Positions 1 through 10,129 of a DNA stretch of 64,000 nucleotides are shown piece by piece. Where the stretch lies: the NCBI GenBank assembly GCA_963777975.1, contig CAVZSO010000006.1, positions 62,001 through 126,000 of the forward strand, written 5' to 3'. Under the pieces are notes generated by a model. That model ran no database searches and had not been told where the DNA came from. It was given only the letters and a program-made list of their open reading frames with translations. The stretch's first letter is position 1, and each line of letters opens with the position of its first letter. The translations under genes and the position numbers were made by a program. The stretch comes from CSP1-4 sp963777975. GTDB taxonomy: Bacteria > Chloroflexota > Limnocylindria > Limnocylindrales > CSP1-4.

Positions 1-55
1 GACTCGAGGCCTTCCGAGCGGCTCGCGGCGGCTGACCCGGCGGTCGAGCGGACGG

Positions 56-971
56 TCAGCCGATCTCCTCGACGGCCACGGCCGGTCCCGGCGCTGGGAG
101 GACGCTGGCCTGCGGCAGCGTCTCATTGCGGATGATGAGCGCGACGGCGGCCAACATGATGGCGCCACCGATGAGCATCGGCGGCGTGATGACCTCGCCC
201 AGGATGATGACGCCAAGGATGACCGCCACGACTGGGTTGACGTACGCGTACGTCCCTACCCGGGACACCGGCGCGTGCTGGAGGACCCAGGTGTAGGCCG
301 TGAAGGCCGCCAGCGAGCCGAACACGATGAGGTAGAGCCAGGCCAGGAACGCGTCGCGGGACTGTGGCCACGTCAACGGGTCGAAGGGCTCGCCCCGCGC
401 CAGACCGATCACCAGCATGAGCGACGCCGCCAGTCAGCATCTGGATGGCGGTCGAGGCGAATGGATCGGGCGGCATCGACGCGCGCGACGAGATGAACGA
501 GCCGCAGGCCCATGAGAGCTCGGCCAGGAGGAGAAGCGCGATCCCGAATGGATCGGTGCCGCCACCGGTCCAGGCGGGCACGACCAGGAAGGCCACGCCC
601 ACGAACCCGACCACGACGCCGATGAGGGTGCCCGTCGAGATGCGCTCGCCGAAGATCCGACGGAAGACGACCAGCCAGAGCGGCGTCGAAGCGATGATCA
701 GCGCGGTGAAGGCCGACGGCACGGTCTGCTCGGCGATGACGACGAGGCCGTTGCCGCCCAGGAGGAGCGCCGCCCCGACGAGGATCGCGGCCATCAGCTG
801 CCGGCGCGTCAGGTGGAACCGGGATGGCCCGGATCGAACGAGCACGACGAGCGCCACGATCGATCCGGCGATCAGGAAGCGGCTGCCCGCCGTGACGAGC
901 GGTGGCAGGTCGGCGACGACGACCCGGATGGCCAGGTAGGTCGAACCCCAGACCAGGTAGATCGTGAGCAT
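56..971 (-). CDS. EamA/DMT-family transporter (one frame break)
   Basis: Inner-membrane drug/metabolite transporter of the EamA family; substrate unknown. The N-terminal half has the family signature YLVWGSTYLAIR next to the start and a run of hydrophobic helices. The frame breaks near 420-440, after the segment ending MLTGG, and the second EamA repeat continues in another frame (GSLAAFTAYTWVLQHAP, then a VNPVVAVILG segment typical of the family). Repaired length is about 300 residues, the usual ten-helix size. The ATG at 971 is the first standard start. The open frame continues upstream to CTG at 1031, which overlaps the stop of the preceding permease, and the extra residues resemble the leader of other EamA proteins, so the true start may lie there. 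It is the last gene downstream of the BMP transporter cluster. Confidence 0.8.
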
Positions 972-1027
972 CGCCAGCCAGACGCGCGCCGCCTCCGCGC
1001 TCCGCTCGGCACTGGTCTGCGTGGGCG

Positions 1028-2121
1028 TCAGGACTTGCCCTCTTTGACGTAGGGCTGGCCGACCGCCGCCGGCGGGATGCTCCGGCCGACGACGCCGGCC
1101 AGGACGATGAGCGTCATGAGTACGGCAAGCGCCGCGTACGTGTCGACGGGCACGATCGTCAGCAGGTCACCGAGCTGCTGTAGCTCACCGCTCGGTGGCG
1201 AGAAGTAGATGGCGAAGCCGAGCGCCGTCGAAGCCCGCGAACAGGAATGCGGCGCCGAAGGCGCCGATCGGGTGTCCAGCGGCCGACGATGACGGCGGCC
1301 AGCGCGATGAAGCCGCGACCGGCGGTCATCTCGGTCTGGAACGGAACCCGCTGCCCTGCGAGCGTGAGATACGCACCGGCCAGGCCCGCGAACATGCCGC
1401 CGATCAGCACGTTGCGGTAGCGCACCCAGATGACGTTGATGCCGACCGTATCGGCGGCCTCGGGGTGCTCGCCGACCGACCGGGTGCGCAGGCCCCAGCG
1501 CGAGCGGAAGAGCATGATCTGGAAGCCGAGGACGAGGGCGAGGACGATCATCGACGAGGGTCCCTGGCTGGAGAGAACATGTGAAGATCCAGCCGATGAC
1601 GGGGCAGGTCGATCAGCCAGGTCGGCGGTTCCCAGGCGTTGAAGGTCCCGGCACCGATGCTCGGGATTAGGCGTGATGATGCAGCCGGTTCAGGTAAGCC
1701 CGTCAGCCCGATGGCGAAGATGTTGATGATCGTGCCGCTGATGATCTGGTCGGCGCGGATGCTGATCGAGAGCCAGGCATGGATGCTCGAGATCGACGAC
1801 GGCGACCGCGACGCCGACGATGACGCCGATGACCAGTGCCGGCGTGGCGGCGAAGATCGTCCGGCTGACTCGGCCGGGAACGCCTGGGCGACGAAACCGG
1901 CCGCCGATGAAGCCGAAGAAAGCCGCGAACAGCATGATGCCTTCGATGCCGATGTTGACGACGCCCGACCGCTCGCACATCACGCCACAGAGCGCGCCGA
2001 GGGCGACGGGCGTCGCCAGGCACGGAGGATCGTCGGGCTAAGGTCCGGGATCTGTCGACCAGGTATGCCACGAGCTGGAAGAGGATGCCGATGATCGGGA
2101 TGCCGGATAGAGGACTTCCAT
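1028..2121 (-). CDS. BMP-type ABC transporter permease, second subunit (several frame breaks)
   Basis: Integral membrane permease of the simple-sugar/nucleoside type (NupQ-like), pairing with the permease upstream. The protein has to be pieced together from at least three frames. In order these are: a helix near the start (IIGILFQLVAYL), the family hallmark GVVNIGIEGIMLFAAFFGF, a middle segment with VLGFQIMLFRSRWGLRTRSV, the motif GGMFAGLAGAYLTLAG, GRGFIALAAVIVGRW, and a tail ending QPYVKEGKS before the stop at 1028. The frame switches near 2040, 1690-1790, 1550-1600 and 1230-1260. The ATG at 2121 lies one base after the stop of the upstream permease, typical of an operon. Conserved residues survive on both sides of each break, which favours sequence error over decay. 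Confidence 0.75.
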
Positions 2122-2122
2122 G

Positions 2123-3319
2123 TCAGCGGCCCCGTCGCTGGCCATACGAGGCGGTGACCGTTCGCAGCTCCTCGACACCCGCCTCGCCCGCCGCAGGTGC
2201 ACCAGCTTGAGCAGGGCACGGACGATCACGTCGGCGGCCAGGAAGAAGAGGATGACGGCCTGGATGACGTCCACGACCTCGACCGGGACGCTGGCGTTGC
2301 AGTCTGCATCAGGCCCGCTCCGGCACGCATCACCCCGAAGAGCAAGGCGGCAGCCATGATGCCGAAGGGGCGGCGCGACCGAGCAGGGCGACGGCGATGG
2401 CATCGAAGCCGCTGACGAGGTGCTGAACGAGGCGCTCATGCGTGGCTGATGCTCCAGGATCTCGACCGCACCGGCCAGCCCGGCCATCGCGCCGGCGCCG
2501 GTCATGGTCACGATGATCACGACGCCCTGGCCGCATGCCGGCATATCGTGCGGCCGTCGGGTTGGCGCCGACGGTCCGGATCTCGAAGCCGCTGGTCGTC
2601 TTCCGAGCAGCCAATAGACGATGGGCACGAAGGCGAAGGCAATGAGCACCCCGAGGTGCAGGTTCGCGGCCGAAGATCACGGGCAACGCGGCGTTGCGCA
2701 CTTCGGCCGTCTCTGAGGCGACGCCGGGTCCGAGCAGCGGTCCGACCACCAGCGCGCCGATGATCGTGCGCGGCGATGAAGTTCAGCATGATCGTGGTCA
2801 CGACCTCGTGAGCGCCGGTGGCCGCCTTCAGAAAGCCGGGGATGAAGCCCCAGAGCCCCTCCGAGCACGACGCCCGCGATGACGGCGGCCGGGATCGCCA
2901 GGATCGCTTCCGAATCTGCGAGCGCCCCGCCGACCGCGGCGGCGCCGAGGGCACCGAAGAGGAACTGGCCCTGCGCCCCGATGTTGAAGAGGCCCGCCTT
3001 GAAGCAGACGCCGACCGCCAGGCCGGCCAACAGAAGTGGGGCGGTCTGGACGCAGCGCGTTCGCGATGCCCGTGGTACTGCCGAGACCGCCTTCGAGCAT
3101 CGCCGCATAGGCGACGAAGGGAAGGGTCACGTCGAAGACCTGCGTGGCGACCCACGTGCTCGCGATGATGATCACGCCACCCACGACGAGGCCGAGGATG
3201 ACCGCCGTCAGCGGCACCGAGATGAGCGCCCACGTCGTCGCCACCCGCCCGGGCGGCCGACGCGTCGAGGCAGCAGGAGCCTCGGCGGGGGTCGCGACCG
3301 ATGTCGACGGACCACTCAT
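2123..3319 (-). CDS. BMP-type ABC transporter permease, first subunit (several frame breaks)
   Basis: NupP-like inner-membrane permease for a purine nucleoside or simple-sugar ABC importer. The N-terminus is a short polar leader followed by a helix (ALISVPLTAVILGLVVGGVI). The conserved core then reads TAPLLLAGLAVGVCFKAGLF and NIGAQGQFLFGALGAAAVGG in a second frame. The family motif HEVVTTIMLNFIA sits in a third frame, and LIAFAFVPIVYWLL lies further on. The C-terminus has VEVVDVIQAVILFFLAADVI and ends SYGQRRGR at the stop at 2123. Frames switch near 3060, 2820-2860, 2760, 2650 and 2180. The start ATG overlaps the ATPase stop as ATGA, so translation is probably coupled. Substrate assignment rests on the neighbouring lipoprotein and ATPase. 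Confidence 0.75.
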
Positions 3320-4916
3320 GCCGCGCCCTCCGCTGGAGCCTGGGGTCCGCTCGGTTCGCGCCCGCCGGTCGCCATCAGCAGGCCGACCGTCTCGCGATCG
3401 GCCGTCGGACCATCCATCAACGCGACCAGGCGTCCCCGATACATGACGGCGATCCGGTCGGACAACTCCAGGATCTCGTCCAGCTCGGCCGACACGAGCA
3501 GCACGGCGGTCCCCGCGTCCCGCTTCGCGATGACCTGCCGGTGGATGAACTCGATGCTCCCGACGTCCAGGCCGCGCGTCGGCTGGTCGAGGACGAGGGC
3601 CACCAGGTCACGGCTGAATTCGCGGGCGATGACGACCTTCTGCTGGTTGCCGCCGGACAGGGTCGAGGCGGCCACCGCAGCAGACGGCGTGCGGACGTCG
3701 TATCGCTCGATGAGTTCGTCCGCCGCGGCGTCGATGGCTGCGTCATCACGCCGGAGACCGCGGGCGAACGGCTTCCGGTGGTAGCTGGTCAGGACCATGT
3801 TGTCGGCGAGCGGGAAGCTCAGCACGAGCCCGAAACGCTGACGATCACCGGGCACGTACGCCAGACCGGCGTCGCTCGTGTGACGCGTCGATGCGTTGGT
3901 GATATCGAGACCCGCGAGGGTGATCGTGCCGGACGCGGCTTGCGGAGTCCGGTGATGGCCTCGACGAGCTCCTCCTGGCCATTGCCCGCCACGCCGGCGA
4001 TGCCCAGGATCTCGCCCGCGCGGACGTCGAAGCTGACGTCGTCCACGGCCACCCCGCCACGATCGCCCTTGATCGAGATGCCTTCCAACCGCAGTGCCGG
4101 CTCCGTCGGATGTGACTCGCCGCGATCGACGACCAGCTGGACGCCACGACCGACCATCAAGGCGGCCAGGTCTTCCTCGTCGGTCTCACCGGGCAGCCGG
4201 CTGCCGACGACCCTGCCCCGCCTGATGACCGTGATGCGGTCCGCGATCTCGAGGACCTCGTAGAGCTTGTGGCTGATGAAGATGATGCTGTGACCATCGG
4301 CGGCGAGGCGCCGCAGGACGACGAAGATCTCCTTGGTCTCCTGGGGCGTCAGGACGGCGGTCGGCTCATCCAGGACGAGGATGCGCGCCTCTCGGTACAG
4401 CGCCTTGAGGATCTCGACCCGTTGCTGCCAGCCCACCGACAGGCTCTCGACCTTGGCGTCAGGGTCGATCTCGAAGCCGAAGCGTGCGCCCAGCTCGCGG
4501 ATGCGTCGCCGCGCCTCAGCGCGGTCGAGGAAGACGGGATTCGCCATCGTCTCCGCGCCGAGGAGGATGTTCTCCGCGACCGTCAGGACGGGCACGAGCA
4601 TGAAGTGCTGGTGGACCATGCTGATGCCCCGGGCGATCGCGTCGGATGGTCCACGGATCTCGACGGTCTTGCCGTCCAACAGGATCTCGCCCTCGTCGGG
4701 CGCCGCCAACCCGTAGAGGATGTTCATCAACGTCGACTTGCCGGCGCCGTTCTCGCCGAGGAGGGCGTGGATCTCGCCGGGGCGCACGGACAGGTCGATG
4801 CCGTCGTTGGCCACGACCCCTGGATAGCGCTTGGTGATGCCCCGCATCTCGAGCGCAGGAGCCGTGATGTGCTCGGTCGCCAAGACCTGCTCGAACTCGT
4901 TCTCGTCAATGCTCAC
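3316..4916 (-). CDS. BMP-type ABC transporter ATP-binding protein, two cassettes (one frame break)
   Basis: Double-cassette ATPase (NupO/YufO type) that drives the adjacent permeases. Cassette 1 has Walker A GENGAGKST at residues 54-62, the Q-loop segment MVHQHFMLVP, a degenerate signature (SVGWQQRVEI in place of LSGGQ) and Walker B VLDEPTAVL. Cassette 2 begins with LRLEGISIKG and AGVAGNGQEELVEAITGL, a degenerate P-loop as usual for this family. The frame breaks near 3850-3960. It then continues through YVPGDRQRFGLVLSFPL, TLSGGNQQKVVIAREF and VLDQPTRGLDVGS. Repaired length is about 530 residues, the normal size. The stop overlaps the next permease start as ATGA. Confidence 0.88.
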
Positions 4917-5041
4917 AGCGGACGTGCTCCGGGCATCGGATCGATCGATATCGAGTGCGGGGCGGATCGCCTGTCGTATCCGCCCCGCCTCACTGCTCGG
5001 TTCCGGGACGGCGCGACCGAAGCCGACGCCGTCCCTTCAGC

Positions 5042-6280
5042 CTACTTGTCCGGGTCGAAGAAGCACACGCCAGGGCCCTTGCAAGGATCGAGCGTGCCGG
5101 CCTTCATATCAGCGAAGGCCTTGTCGATCTTGGCCTGGATCTCCGGCGTGATCAGGCTCTGCATGTCGTGGAACGGCGAGAGGCCGATCCCCGGCGGGGT
5201 GTTCGCCGCGTTCAGGAACTGGTTGCCGCCCGGAGCGGTCCCGGCAGCGATGCTTTCGATGGCGGCGGCGGTCGAATCGACGAGCTTCTTCTCGGCGCTC
5301 GTGACGATGCACTTCGAAACACTCGGCGAGGACAGGAACTGGTCCACGTCGACACCGATGCCGTACAGGTTCTTGGCGCAGACCGCCTCGAGGGCGCCCT
5401 GGCCGGACCCGCCGGCGACCTGGAAGATGACGTCAGCGCCTGCGTCGATCATCTGGTTGGCGATCGTCCGTCCGACATCCGGCAGGTTGAAGGCCTTGGT
5501 GATGTCGGTCGAGACGAACTGCGTCAGGCAGTCCTCGGCCTTCATGTTCGGGTTCGCGGCCAGGGCGCCGTTGCAGTAGCCGCCCATGTACTGGGGCACG
5601 GGCGGGACGGTCTTGATGCCGCCGATGGTCCCGACCTTGTTGGTCTTGGTGATGCTGCCGGCGACGATGCCGGCGAGGTAGCCGGCCTGGTTCTCGGCGA
5701 AGTTCAGGCCCTGATAGTTGGGCAGGAGCTTGCTCGCGTCGCCCTTGCAGACACCGCGGCCATCGAAGTCGCCGTTCTCGTCGACGCAGATGAACTGGTC
5801 GATGCCGACGAACTTGATGTCCGGGTTGGCCTTGGCGGCTTTCGTCGTCGCGGTCCCCAGGTTGAAGCCATAGGTGACGATGGCGTCGAAGCCCTGGTCG
5901 ATGAAGGTCTGGATGTTCGCGGCGTAGTCCTGTGGCTGCTTGGTGACGATGACAGCCGCCGTTCCGTTGACCGCGGTGGCGCCCTTCAGGGTGCCGCACC
6001 AGCCAGCCTCATTGAACGACTTGTCCTCGAGCTGGCCGACGTCCGTGACGCCGCCGATCTTGGGGCCGTCGCCGTTCTTCTCGTTGCCGCAGGCCGCGAA
6101 TCCGGTCGCGGCGCTGGCCGAGGGGCTTGCCGCCTCGCTTGCAGACGGGCTGGCCGCCTCTGATGCGGCCGTCGTCGGAGCCGCCGCTGACGGGGACCCG
6201 GTAGCCGTGCCGCCGGTGCTACACGCGGCGACCATGAGCCCAGCCGCAAGCAAGGCGGCCAGGGAACGTCTGTCGAGCAA
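5042..6280 (-). CDS. BMP-family substrate-binding lipoprotein (nucleoside ABC importer)
   Basis: Extracytoplasmic lipoprotein of the basic membrane protein (BmpA/Med/NupN) family, 412 residues, likely capturing a nucleoside for the transporter encoded next to it. I chose the TTG at 6280 because GGAGGAGG lies seven bases upstream. It yields a clean lipoprotein signal: MLDRRS, a hydrophobic stretch, then the lipobox ending in Cys20 (LMVAAC). A low-complexity Ser/Ala/Thr linker (about 22-60) precedes the periplasmic-binding-protein fold. Family landmarks are GVTDVGQLEDKSFNEAGW, the segment containing IVTYGFNLG, and QVAGGSGQGALEAV. An in-frame extension upstream to 6595 has no such features and is rejected. 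First gene of the transporter operon. Confidence 0.9.
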   Translation of the reverse strand: MLDRRSLAALLAAGLMVAACSTGGTATGSPSAAAPTTAASEAASPSASEAASPSASAATGFAACGNEKNGDGPKIGGVTDVGQLEDKSFNEAGWCGTLKGATAVNGTAAVIVTKQPQDYAANIQTFIDQGFDAIVTYGFNLGTATTKAAKANPDIKFVGIDQFICVDENGDFDGRGVCKGDASKLLPNYQGLNFAENQAGYLAGIVAGSITKTNKVGTIGGIKTVPPVPQYMGGYCNGALAANPNMKAEDCLTQFVSTDITKAFNLPDVGRTIANQMIDAGADVIFQVAGGSGQGALEAVCAKNLYGIGVDVDQFLSSPSVSKCIVTSAEKKLVDSTAAAIESIAAGTAPGGNQFLNAANTPPGIGLSPFHDMQSLITPEIQAKIDKAFADMKAGTLDPCKGPGVCFFDPDK

Positions 6281-6418
6281 CTGCGATCCTCCTCCATGTC
6301 CTCCGCTACGGCCGCGATGGGCCGCGTCGGTCGTGCTTCCTGATCGACTGCGGCGCCTGTCGTTGGCGACGCATCCGACGGGCGATCGTCCCGATCCGGG
6401 GCTCGCCCAGTTGGCGCA

Positions 6419-6448
6419 GTATGAACGACGGACATGCCGCTGTGTCAA
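6419..6448 (-). promoter_or_regulatory. Putative promoter of the BMP transporter operon
   Basis: On the minus strand a perfect -35 TTGACA (6448-6443) is followed after 18 bases by TCATAC (6424-6419). It would give a leader of about 130 nt before the TTG start at 6280, longer than elsewhere in this window. I recognise no known riboswitch in that leader. It lies in the divergent gap shared with the CoA-binding protein gene. Confidence 0.5.
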
Positions 6449-6464
6449 CGTTGCGCGGCGTGAC

Positions 6465-6962
6465 ATGATGACCCGGATGACCGCCGACGAGCGGGCGCGC
6501 GCCCGCGACATCCAGGATCTCGAGGAGGGCACGGGCCCCATCCCCGTGCTCGACGAAGCCGGCGCGCTTGACCTGCTCCAGAGCGCCCGACGCATCGCCG
6601 TCGTGGGAGCGTCGCCGGATCCCTATCGGCCCTCGCACTCCGTGATGCGCTACCTCCAGACGCAGGGCTATGAGTGCGTGCCCATCAACCCCAACGTCCG
6701 CGACGTGCTCGGGATCTCGGCCTTCGGTACGCTCGAGGAGGCCGTCGCCGCCAGCGGCCCATTCGACATCGTCGATGTCTTTCGCCGTTCTGAGCTGACG
6801 GTGCCGATCGCGGAGGCTGCGGTCGCCACGGGTTGCCGGGCACTGTGGCTCCAGCTCGGGGTCGTGAACTGGGAGTCGGCGCGGATCGCATCGGAGGCGG
6901 GCCTGTCGGTGGTCATGGATCGCTGCACGGCGATCGACCATCGCAAGCTGCGTGGCCGCTGA
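6465..6962 (+). CDS. CoA-binding domain protein (YccU-like)
   Basis: Small soluble protein of about 165 residues with a single CoA-binding Rossmann domain. The glycine-rich nucleotide motif is IAVVGASPDPYRPSHSVMRY. It is followed by GYECVPINPN, the strand-helix segment FDIVDVFRRSE and the family C-terminal part ALWLQLGVVNWESA and VVMDRCTAIDHRKL. The family (COG1832) binds CoA, but its physiological role is poorly defined. Three in-frame ATG codons (6465, 6468, 6477) are possible starts, none with a strong ribosome-binding site. It is transcribed away from the BMP operon and converges on the gatB cluster. A longer in-frame extension upstream runs antisense to the lipoprotein gene and is not credible. 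Confidence 0.85.
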   Translation: MMTRMTADERARARDIQDLEEGTGPIPVLDEAGALDLLQSARRIAVVGASPDPYRPSHSVMRYLQTQGYECVPINPNVRDVLGISAFGTLEEAVAASGPFDIVDVFRRSELTVPIAEAAVATGCRALWLQLGVVNWESARIASEAGLSVVMDRCTAIDHRKLRGR

Positions 6963-7017
6963 CGAGGCGACCCGTGCCCCCAGTGCCGATCGGGTCCACT
7001 GAGCGGGGTGCGCCGGG

Positions 7018-7314
7018 TCAGCGCAGCCAGAAGCCGAGCACGACGAGGAGCACGCCGACACCCACGACGGCCAGCCACAGGCGGACCTGGCGCCGCAGCT
7101 CGATGACCATCAGCGTGCCGCTGTCGGGGCCACGCTCGGGCAGCTCCGGGCGATTGCCGCGCCAGGTCTCGTAGCGGTCGAGGTTGGCGAGGTGAGCGCG
7201 TAGCTCCTGCGAGCGCAGGTATGGCCCGCGGGCCCGCCACAGGCCAAGCGCCACGAGAACGACGCCCACGGCGATGAGCATCGTGCTGAGCGGGCCAGCC
7301 AGATCCTGACTCAT
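7018..7314 (-). CDS. Small two-helix membrane protein, unknown function
   Basis: A 98-residue protein I cannot assign. It has one transmembrane helix near the N-terminus (about 10-27, MLIAVGVVLVALGLW), a charged cytoplasmic or extracytoplasmic middle rich in Arg/Glu (about 28-75), and a second helix at the very C-terminus (about 78-97, LWLAVVGVGVLLVVLGFWL). It starts 15 bases after the gatB stop and is probably its last operon partner. The hairpin-like membrane topology and the position suggest nothing specific about function. Confidence 0.65.
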   Translation of the reverse strand: MSQDLAGPLSTMLIAVGVVLVALGLWRARGPYLRSQELRAHLANLDRYETWRGNRPELPERGPDSGTLMVIELRRQVRLWLAVVGVGVLLVVLGFWLR

Positions 7315-7329
7315 GACTCGTGGGCGCGG

Positions 7330-8814
7330 TCAGTCGAGGCCGAGGCGCTCGCGGACGATGGCCTGGACCGTGCTCGGCTGCGCCTGACCGCGGGTCGCCT
7401 TCATGACCTGGCCGACGATGAAGCCCGTCGCCTGTCCCTTGCCCGCCCGGATGTCGGCGACGGCCGCCGGATGAGCGGCGAGGACGTCGTCGACGACGGC
7501 GGCCAGGGCCTCGCGATCGTCGATCTGCCGGAGCCCGAGGTCGTCCACGATGTCGGTGACGGACTCCCCGGTCGTGGCGTGGCGCTCGAAGACCTGCTTG
7601 GCGTTCGTGGTCGAGAGCCCGCCATCGGCCACCATCCGGATGAGGTGACCGAGCTGCGCGCCGTCGACCAGCAGCCCCGGACCGGCCTCCGCATCGGGGC
7701 CGGCGAGCTTGGCCAAGCGGAGGTACTCGCCGGTGACCCAGTTCGCGACGATCTTGGGCGCCACGCTCGGCTCCGCCTCGATGGCCGCCTCGAAGACGGC
7801 CGAGGCGCCAGGGTCGGCGACCAGCACGGCAGCGTCGTAGGGCGTCAGGCCATACGTCTCGCGATAGCGTTCGCGCCGAGCCGCAGGCAGCTCCGGCAGC
7901 GCGGCACCGATGGCGGCCAGCCAGGCTGGATCCGCGCGCAGCGGTGGCAGATCGGGCTCCGGGAAGTAGCGATAGTCGTGCGAGTCCTCCTTTGACCGCA
8001 TGGTGTACGTCAGGCCACGATCGTCGTCCCAGCCGCGCGTCTCCTGGCTGATCGCTTCGCCGGCATCCAGGGCACGCGCCTGGCGCTCGATCTCGAAGGC
8101 GATGGCCCGCTCGACCGATCGGAACGAGTTCATGTTCTTGACCTCGACGCGCGTCCCGAAGGCGTCCCGGCCGCGCGGCCGCAGCGAGACGTTCGCCTCG
8201 ACGCGCATCTGGCCCTCCTCCATCGCGGCATCGCTGGCGCCGATCGCGACCAGCACCGCACGCAGCTCCTCCGCGTACCGGCGGGCTTGCTCGGCCGATC
8301 GCAGATCCGGCTCGGTGACGATCTCCATGAGCGGCATCCCGGAGCGGTTGAAGTCGACCAGCGAGACGCGCCGTCCCGCTTCATCGGTGGCGTGGATGAG
8401 GCGAGCGGTGTCCTCTTCGAGATGTGCCCGTCGGATGGCGACCGACGTCGGTCCGTCGGATGTCTCGAAGGCGAGCGTGCCGGACGACGCGAGGGGCAGG
8501 TCGAACTGGCTGATCTGGTATCCCTTGGGCAAGTCGGGATAGAAGTAGTTCTTGCGATCCCAGCGCGTGAACTCGGGCGTGGTCGCCCCGATCGCCTGAC
8601 CGGTCGCCAGGACGTGCTCGACCGCTCGCCGATTGATGACCGGCAGTGCTCCCGGCAACCCGAGGCAGACCGGACAGGTCCGCGAGTTCGGCGGCGCGTC
8701 GGCGATGTCGGTCGAGCAGCCGCAGAACATCTTGGAAGCGGTCCTCAGCTGGACGTGGATCTCGATGCCGATGACCGCCTCGTAACCCTCGCTCGTGGCG
8801 AGATCGCTGGGCAT
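7330..8814 (-). CDS. gatB: Asp/Glu-tRNA(Asn/Gln) amidotransferase subunit B
   Basis: Kinase and tRNA-binding subunit of GatCAB. It activates misacylated Asp-tRNA(Asn) or Glu-tRNA(Gln) so that ammonia from GatA can amidate it. The 494-residue length is typical. The N-terminal cradle opens with GIEIHVQLRT (16-25), and a four-cysteine zinc site is visible at Cys31, Cys33, Cys47 and Cys50 (CGCSTD, CPVCLGLPG). The C-terminal YqeY-like tail ends with GKGQATGFIVGQVMKATRG. It is preceded by an aminotransferase gene with only 8 bases between, and lies in the same direction as gatC-gatA 3 kb upstream. The subunits are therefore split into two blocks rather than one gatCAB operon. Confidence 0.96.
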   Translation of the reverse strand: MPSDLATSEGYEAVIGIEIHVQLRTASKMFCGCSTDIADAPPNSRTCPVCLGLPGALPVINRRAVEHVLATGQAIGATTPEFTRWDRKNYFYPDLPKGYQISQFDLPLASSGTLAFETSDGPTSVAIRRAHLEEDTARLIHATDEAGRRVSLVDFNRSGMPLMEIVTEPDLRSAEQARRYAEELRAVLVAIGASDAAMEEGQMRVEANVSLRPRGRDAFGTRVEVKNMNSFRSVERAIAFEIERQARALDAGEAISQETRGWDDDRGLTYTMRSKEDSHDYRYFPEPDLPPLRADPAWLAAIGAALPELPAARRERYRETYGLTPYDAAVLVADPGASAVFEAAIEAEPSVAPKIVANWVTGEYLRLAKLAGPDAEAGPGLLVDGAQLGHLIRMVADGGLSTTNAKQVFERHATTGESVTDIVDDLGLRQIDDREALAAVVDDVLAAHPAAVADIRAGKGQATGFIVGQVMKATRGQAQPSTVQAIVRERLGLD

Positions 8815-8822
8815 GCCTGGCG

Positions 8823-10064
8823 TCAGGCCAGCTCGAGCGTCGGGTCGGGCGGCCCGCCGAGGGCCTCGAGGAACCGTTCGATACGCACGAGTGCCTCTTC
8901 GAGCTGCTCGTAGCTGGTCGCATAGCAGGCGCGCACGTGACCCTCACCGGATGGGCCGAAGGCGTCGCCGGGCACGACCGCCACGTGCTCTTCGAAGAGC
9001 AGTCGCTCGCTGAAGACCTGGCTCGAGAGTCCCGTACCGGAGATGTCGGGGAAGGCGTAGAAGGCGCCGCGCGGCTCGAAGGTCGGCAGTCCGATCCGGT
9101 TCAAGCCGTCGACGAACATGCGGCGTCGGTGGTCGTACTCCCCGACCATCCGGACCACGTCCGCCTCGGCACCGCTGAGGGCCACCAGCGCGGCGTCCTG
9201 GGCGGTCGTCGGCGCAGACATGATCTGGTACTGGTGGACCTTGACGATGCCCTCCAGGAGGTCCCTTGGCGCCGCCACCCAGCCGACCCGCCAGCCGGTC
9301 ATCGCGTAGGCCTTCGAGAAGCCGCCCAGGAGGATCGTCCGGTCGCGTGCACCGCCGAAGGAGCTGAAGGCACGATGGCGGTGATCGCCGTAGACGAGAC
9401 GGTCGTAGATCTCGTCGCTGACGACGAGCAGGTCGTGGCGCGAGGCGATGTCGGCGATGGCCTGGAGCGTCTTCTCGGGCAGCACGGCACCAGTCGGGTT
9501 GCACGGGTAGCCCAGGAAGATGGCCTTCGTGCGCGGCGTGACAGCCGCCTCGACGGCGGCTGGGTCGAGCTCGAAGGCGGCATCGCGATAGGTGGGGATG
9601 AGCACGGGCGTGCCGCCGTTGAAGAGGATGGAGGGCAGGTAGGCGACGTACGACGGCTCGTGCAGGATGACCTCGTCGCCCGGGTCGATGATGGCGGCCA
9701 TGGCCACGGCGACCGCCTCGGAGGCGCCGACCGTGATGAGCAGCTCGCCGGTCGGGTCGTAGTCGAGGCCGTACAGCTTCTCGAGGTGCATCGCCAGCGC
9801 GCGGCGCAGCTCGATGGTGCCGTAGTTCGAGGTGTAGTGCGTCCGTCCTGAGCGCAGCGACCGGACGCCTTCCTCGATGACCTGCGGCGGCGTCGTGAAG
9901 TCGGGCTCGCCGACACCGAGCGAGATGACGTCGGGCATCGTGGCGATGACATCGAAGAACTTGCGGATGCCGGACGGCGGTACCGCCCGTACGCGCTGGG
10001 CGAGCCGACTCGACGCGACGTTCTCGGGCGGCGACGGGGTGGCTGGGCTTGCCTCGATGGTCAA
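8823..10064 (-). CDS. PLP-dependent class I/II aminotransferase (aspartate/aromatic type)
   Basis: Fold-type I aminotransferase, 413 residues, transferring amino groups between an amino acid (probably aspartate, aromatic or alanine-like) and a 2-oxo acid. Visible motifs are GVGEPDF (51-56 region), NPTG at 189-192 that positions PLP, Asp217 and Tyr220 contacting the cofactor (SDEIYDRLVY), and the Schiff-base Lys251 in GGFSKAYAMTGWR. The start is a TTG at 10064 preceded by GAGG, since no ATG occurs before the conserved core. It is followed closely by gatB. Exact substrate cannot be fixed from sequence alone. Confidence 0.9.
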   Translation of the reverse strand: MTIEASPATPSPPENVASSRLAQRVRAVPPSGIRKFFDVIATMPDVISLGVGEPDFTTPPQVIEEGVRSLRSGRTHYTSNYGTIELRRALAMHLEKLYGLDYDPTGELLITVGASEAVAVAMAAIIDPGDEVILHEPSYVAYLPSILFNGGTPVLIPTYRDAAFELDPAAVEAAVTPRTKAIFLGYPCNPTGAVLPEKTLQAIADIASRHDLLVVSDEIYDRLVYGDHRHRAFSSFGGARDRTILLGGFSKAYAMTGWRVGWVAAPRDLLEGIVKVHQYQIMSAPTTAQDAALVALSGAEADVVRMVGEYDHRRRMFVDGLNRIGLPTFEPRGAFYAFPDISGTGLSSQVFSERLLFEEHVAVVPGDAFGPSGEGHVRACYATSYEQLEEALVRIERFLEALGGPPDPTLELA

Positions 10065-10097
10065 CGACGGCCTCGAAACGGATCGCTCTTCACGTCG

Positions 10098-10103
10098 AGT
10101 ATA
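10098..10103 (-). promoter_or_regulatory. Putative -10 element for the aminotransferase-gatB unit
   Basis: TATACT on the minus strand, about 33 bases upstream of the TTG start at 10064. No good -35 hexamer is seen 16-18 bases further upstream. Confidence 0.35.
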
Positions 10104-10129
10104 GAGTCGTCGATCGACCAGGCGATGGT

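Noticed and set aside
1..55. A gene upstream of the EamA transporter end
   Set aside because: Only 55 bases; no frame can be supported.
1028..3319. BMP permeases as true pseudogenes
   Set aside because: Conserved motifs remain intact in every frame and the ATPase and lipoprotein look functional. Error is more likely, though not proven.
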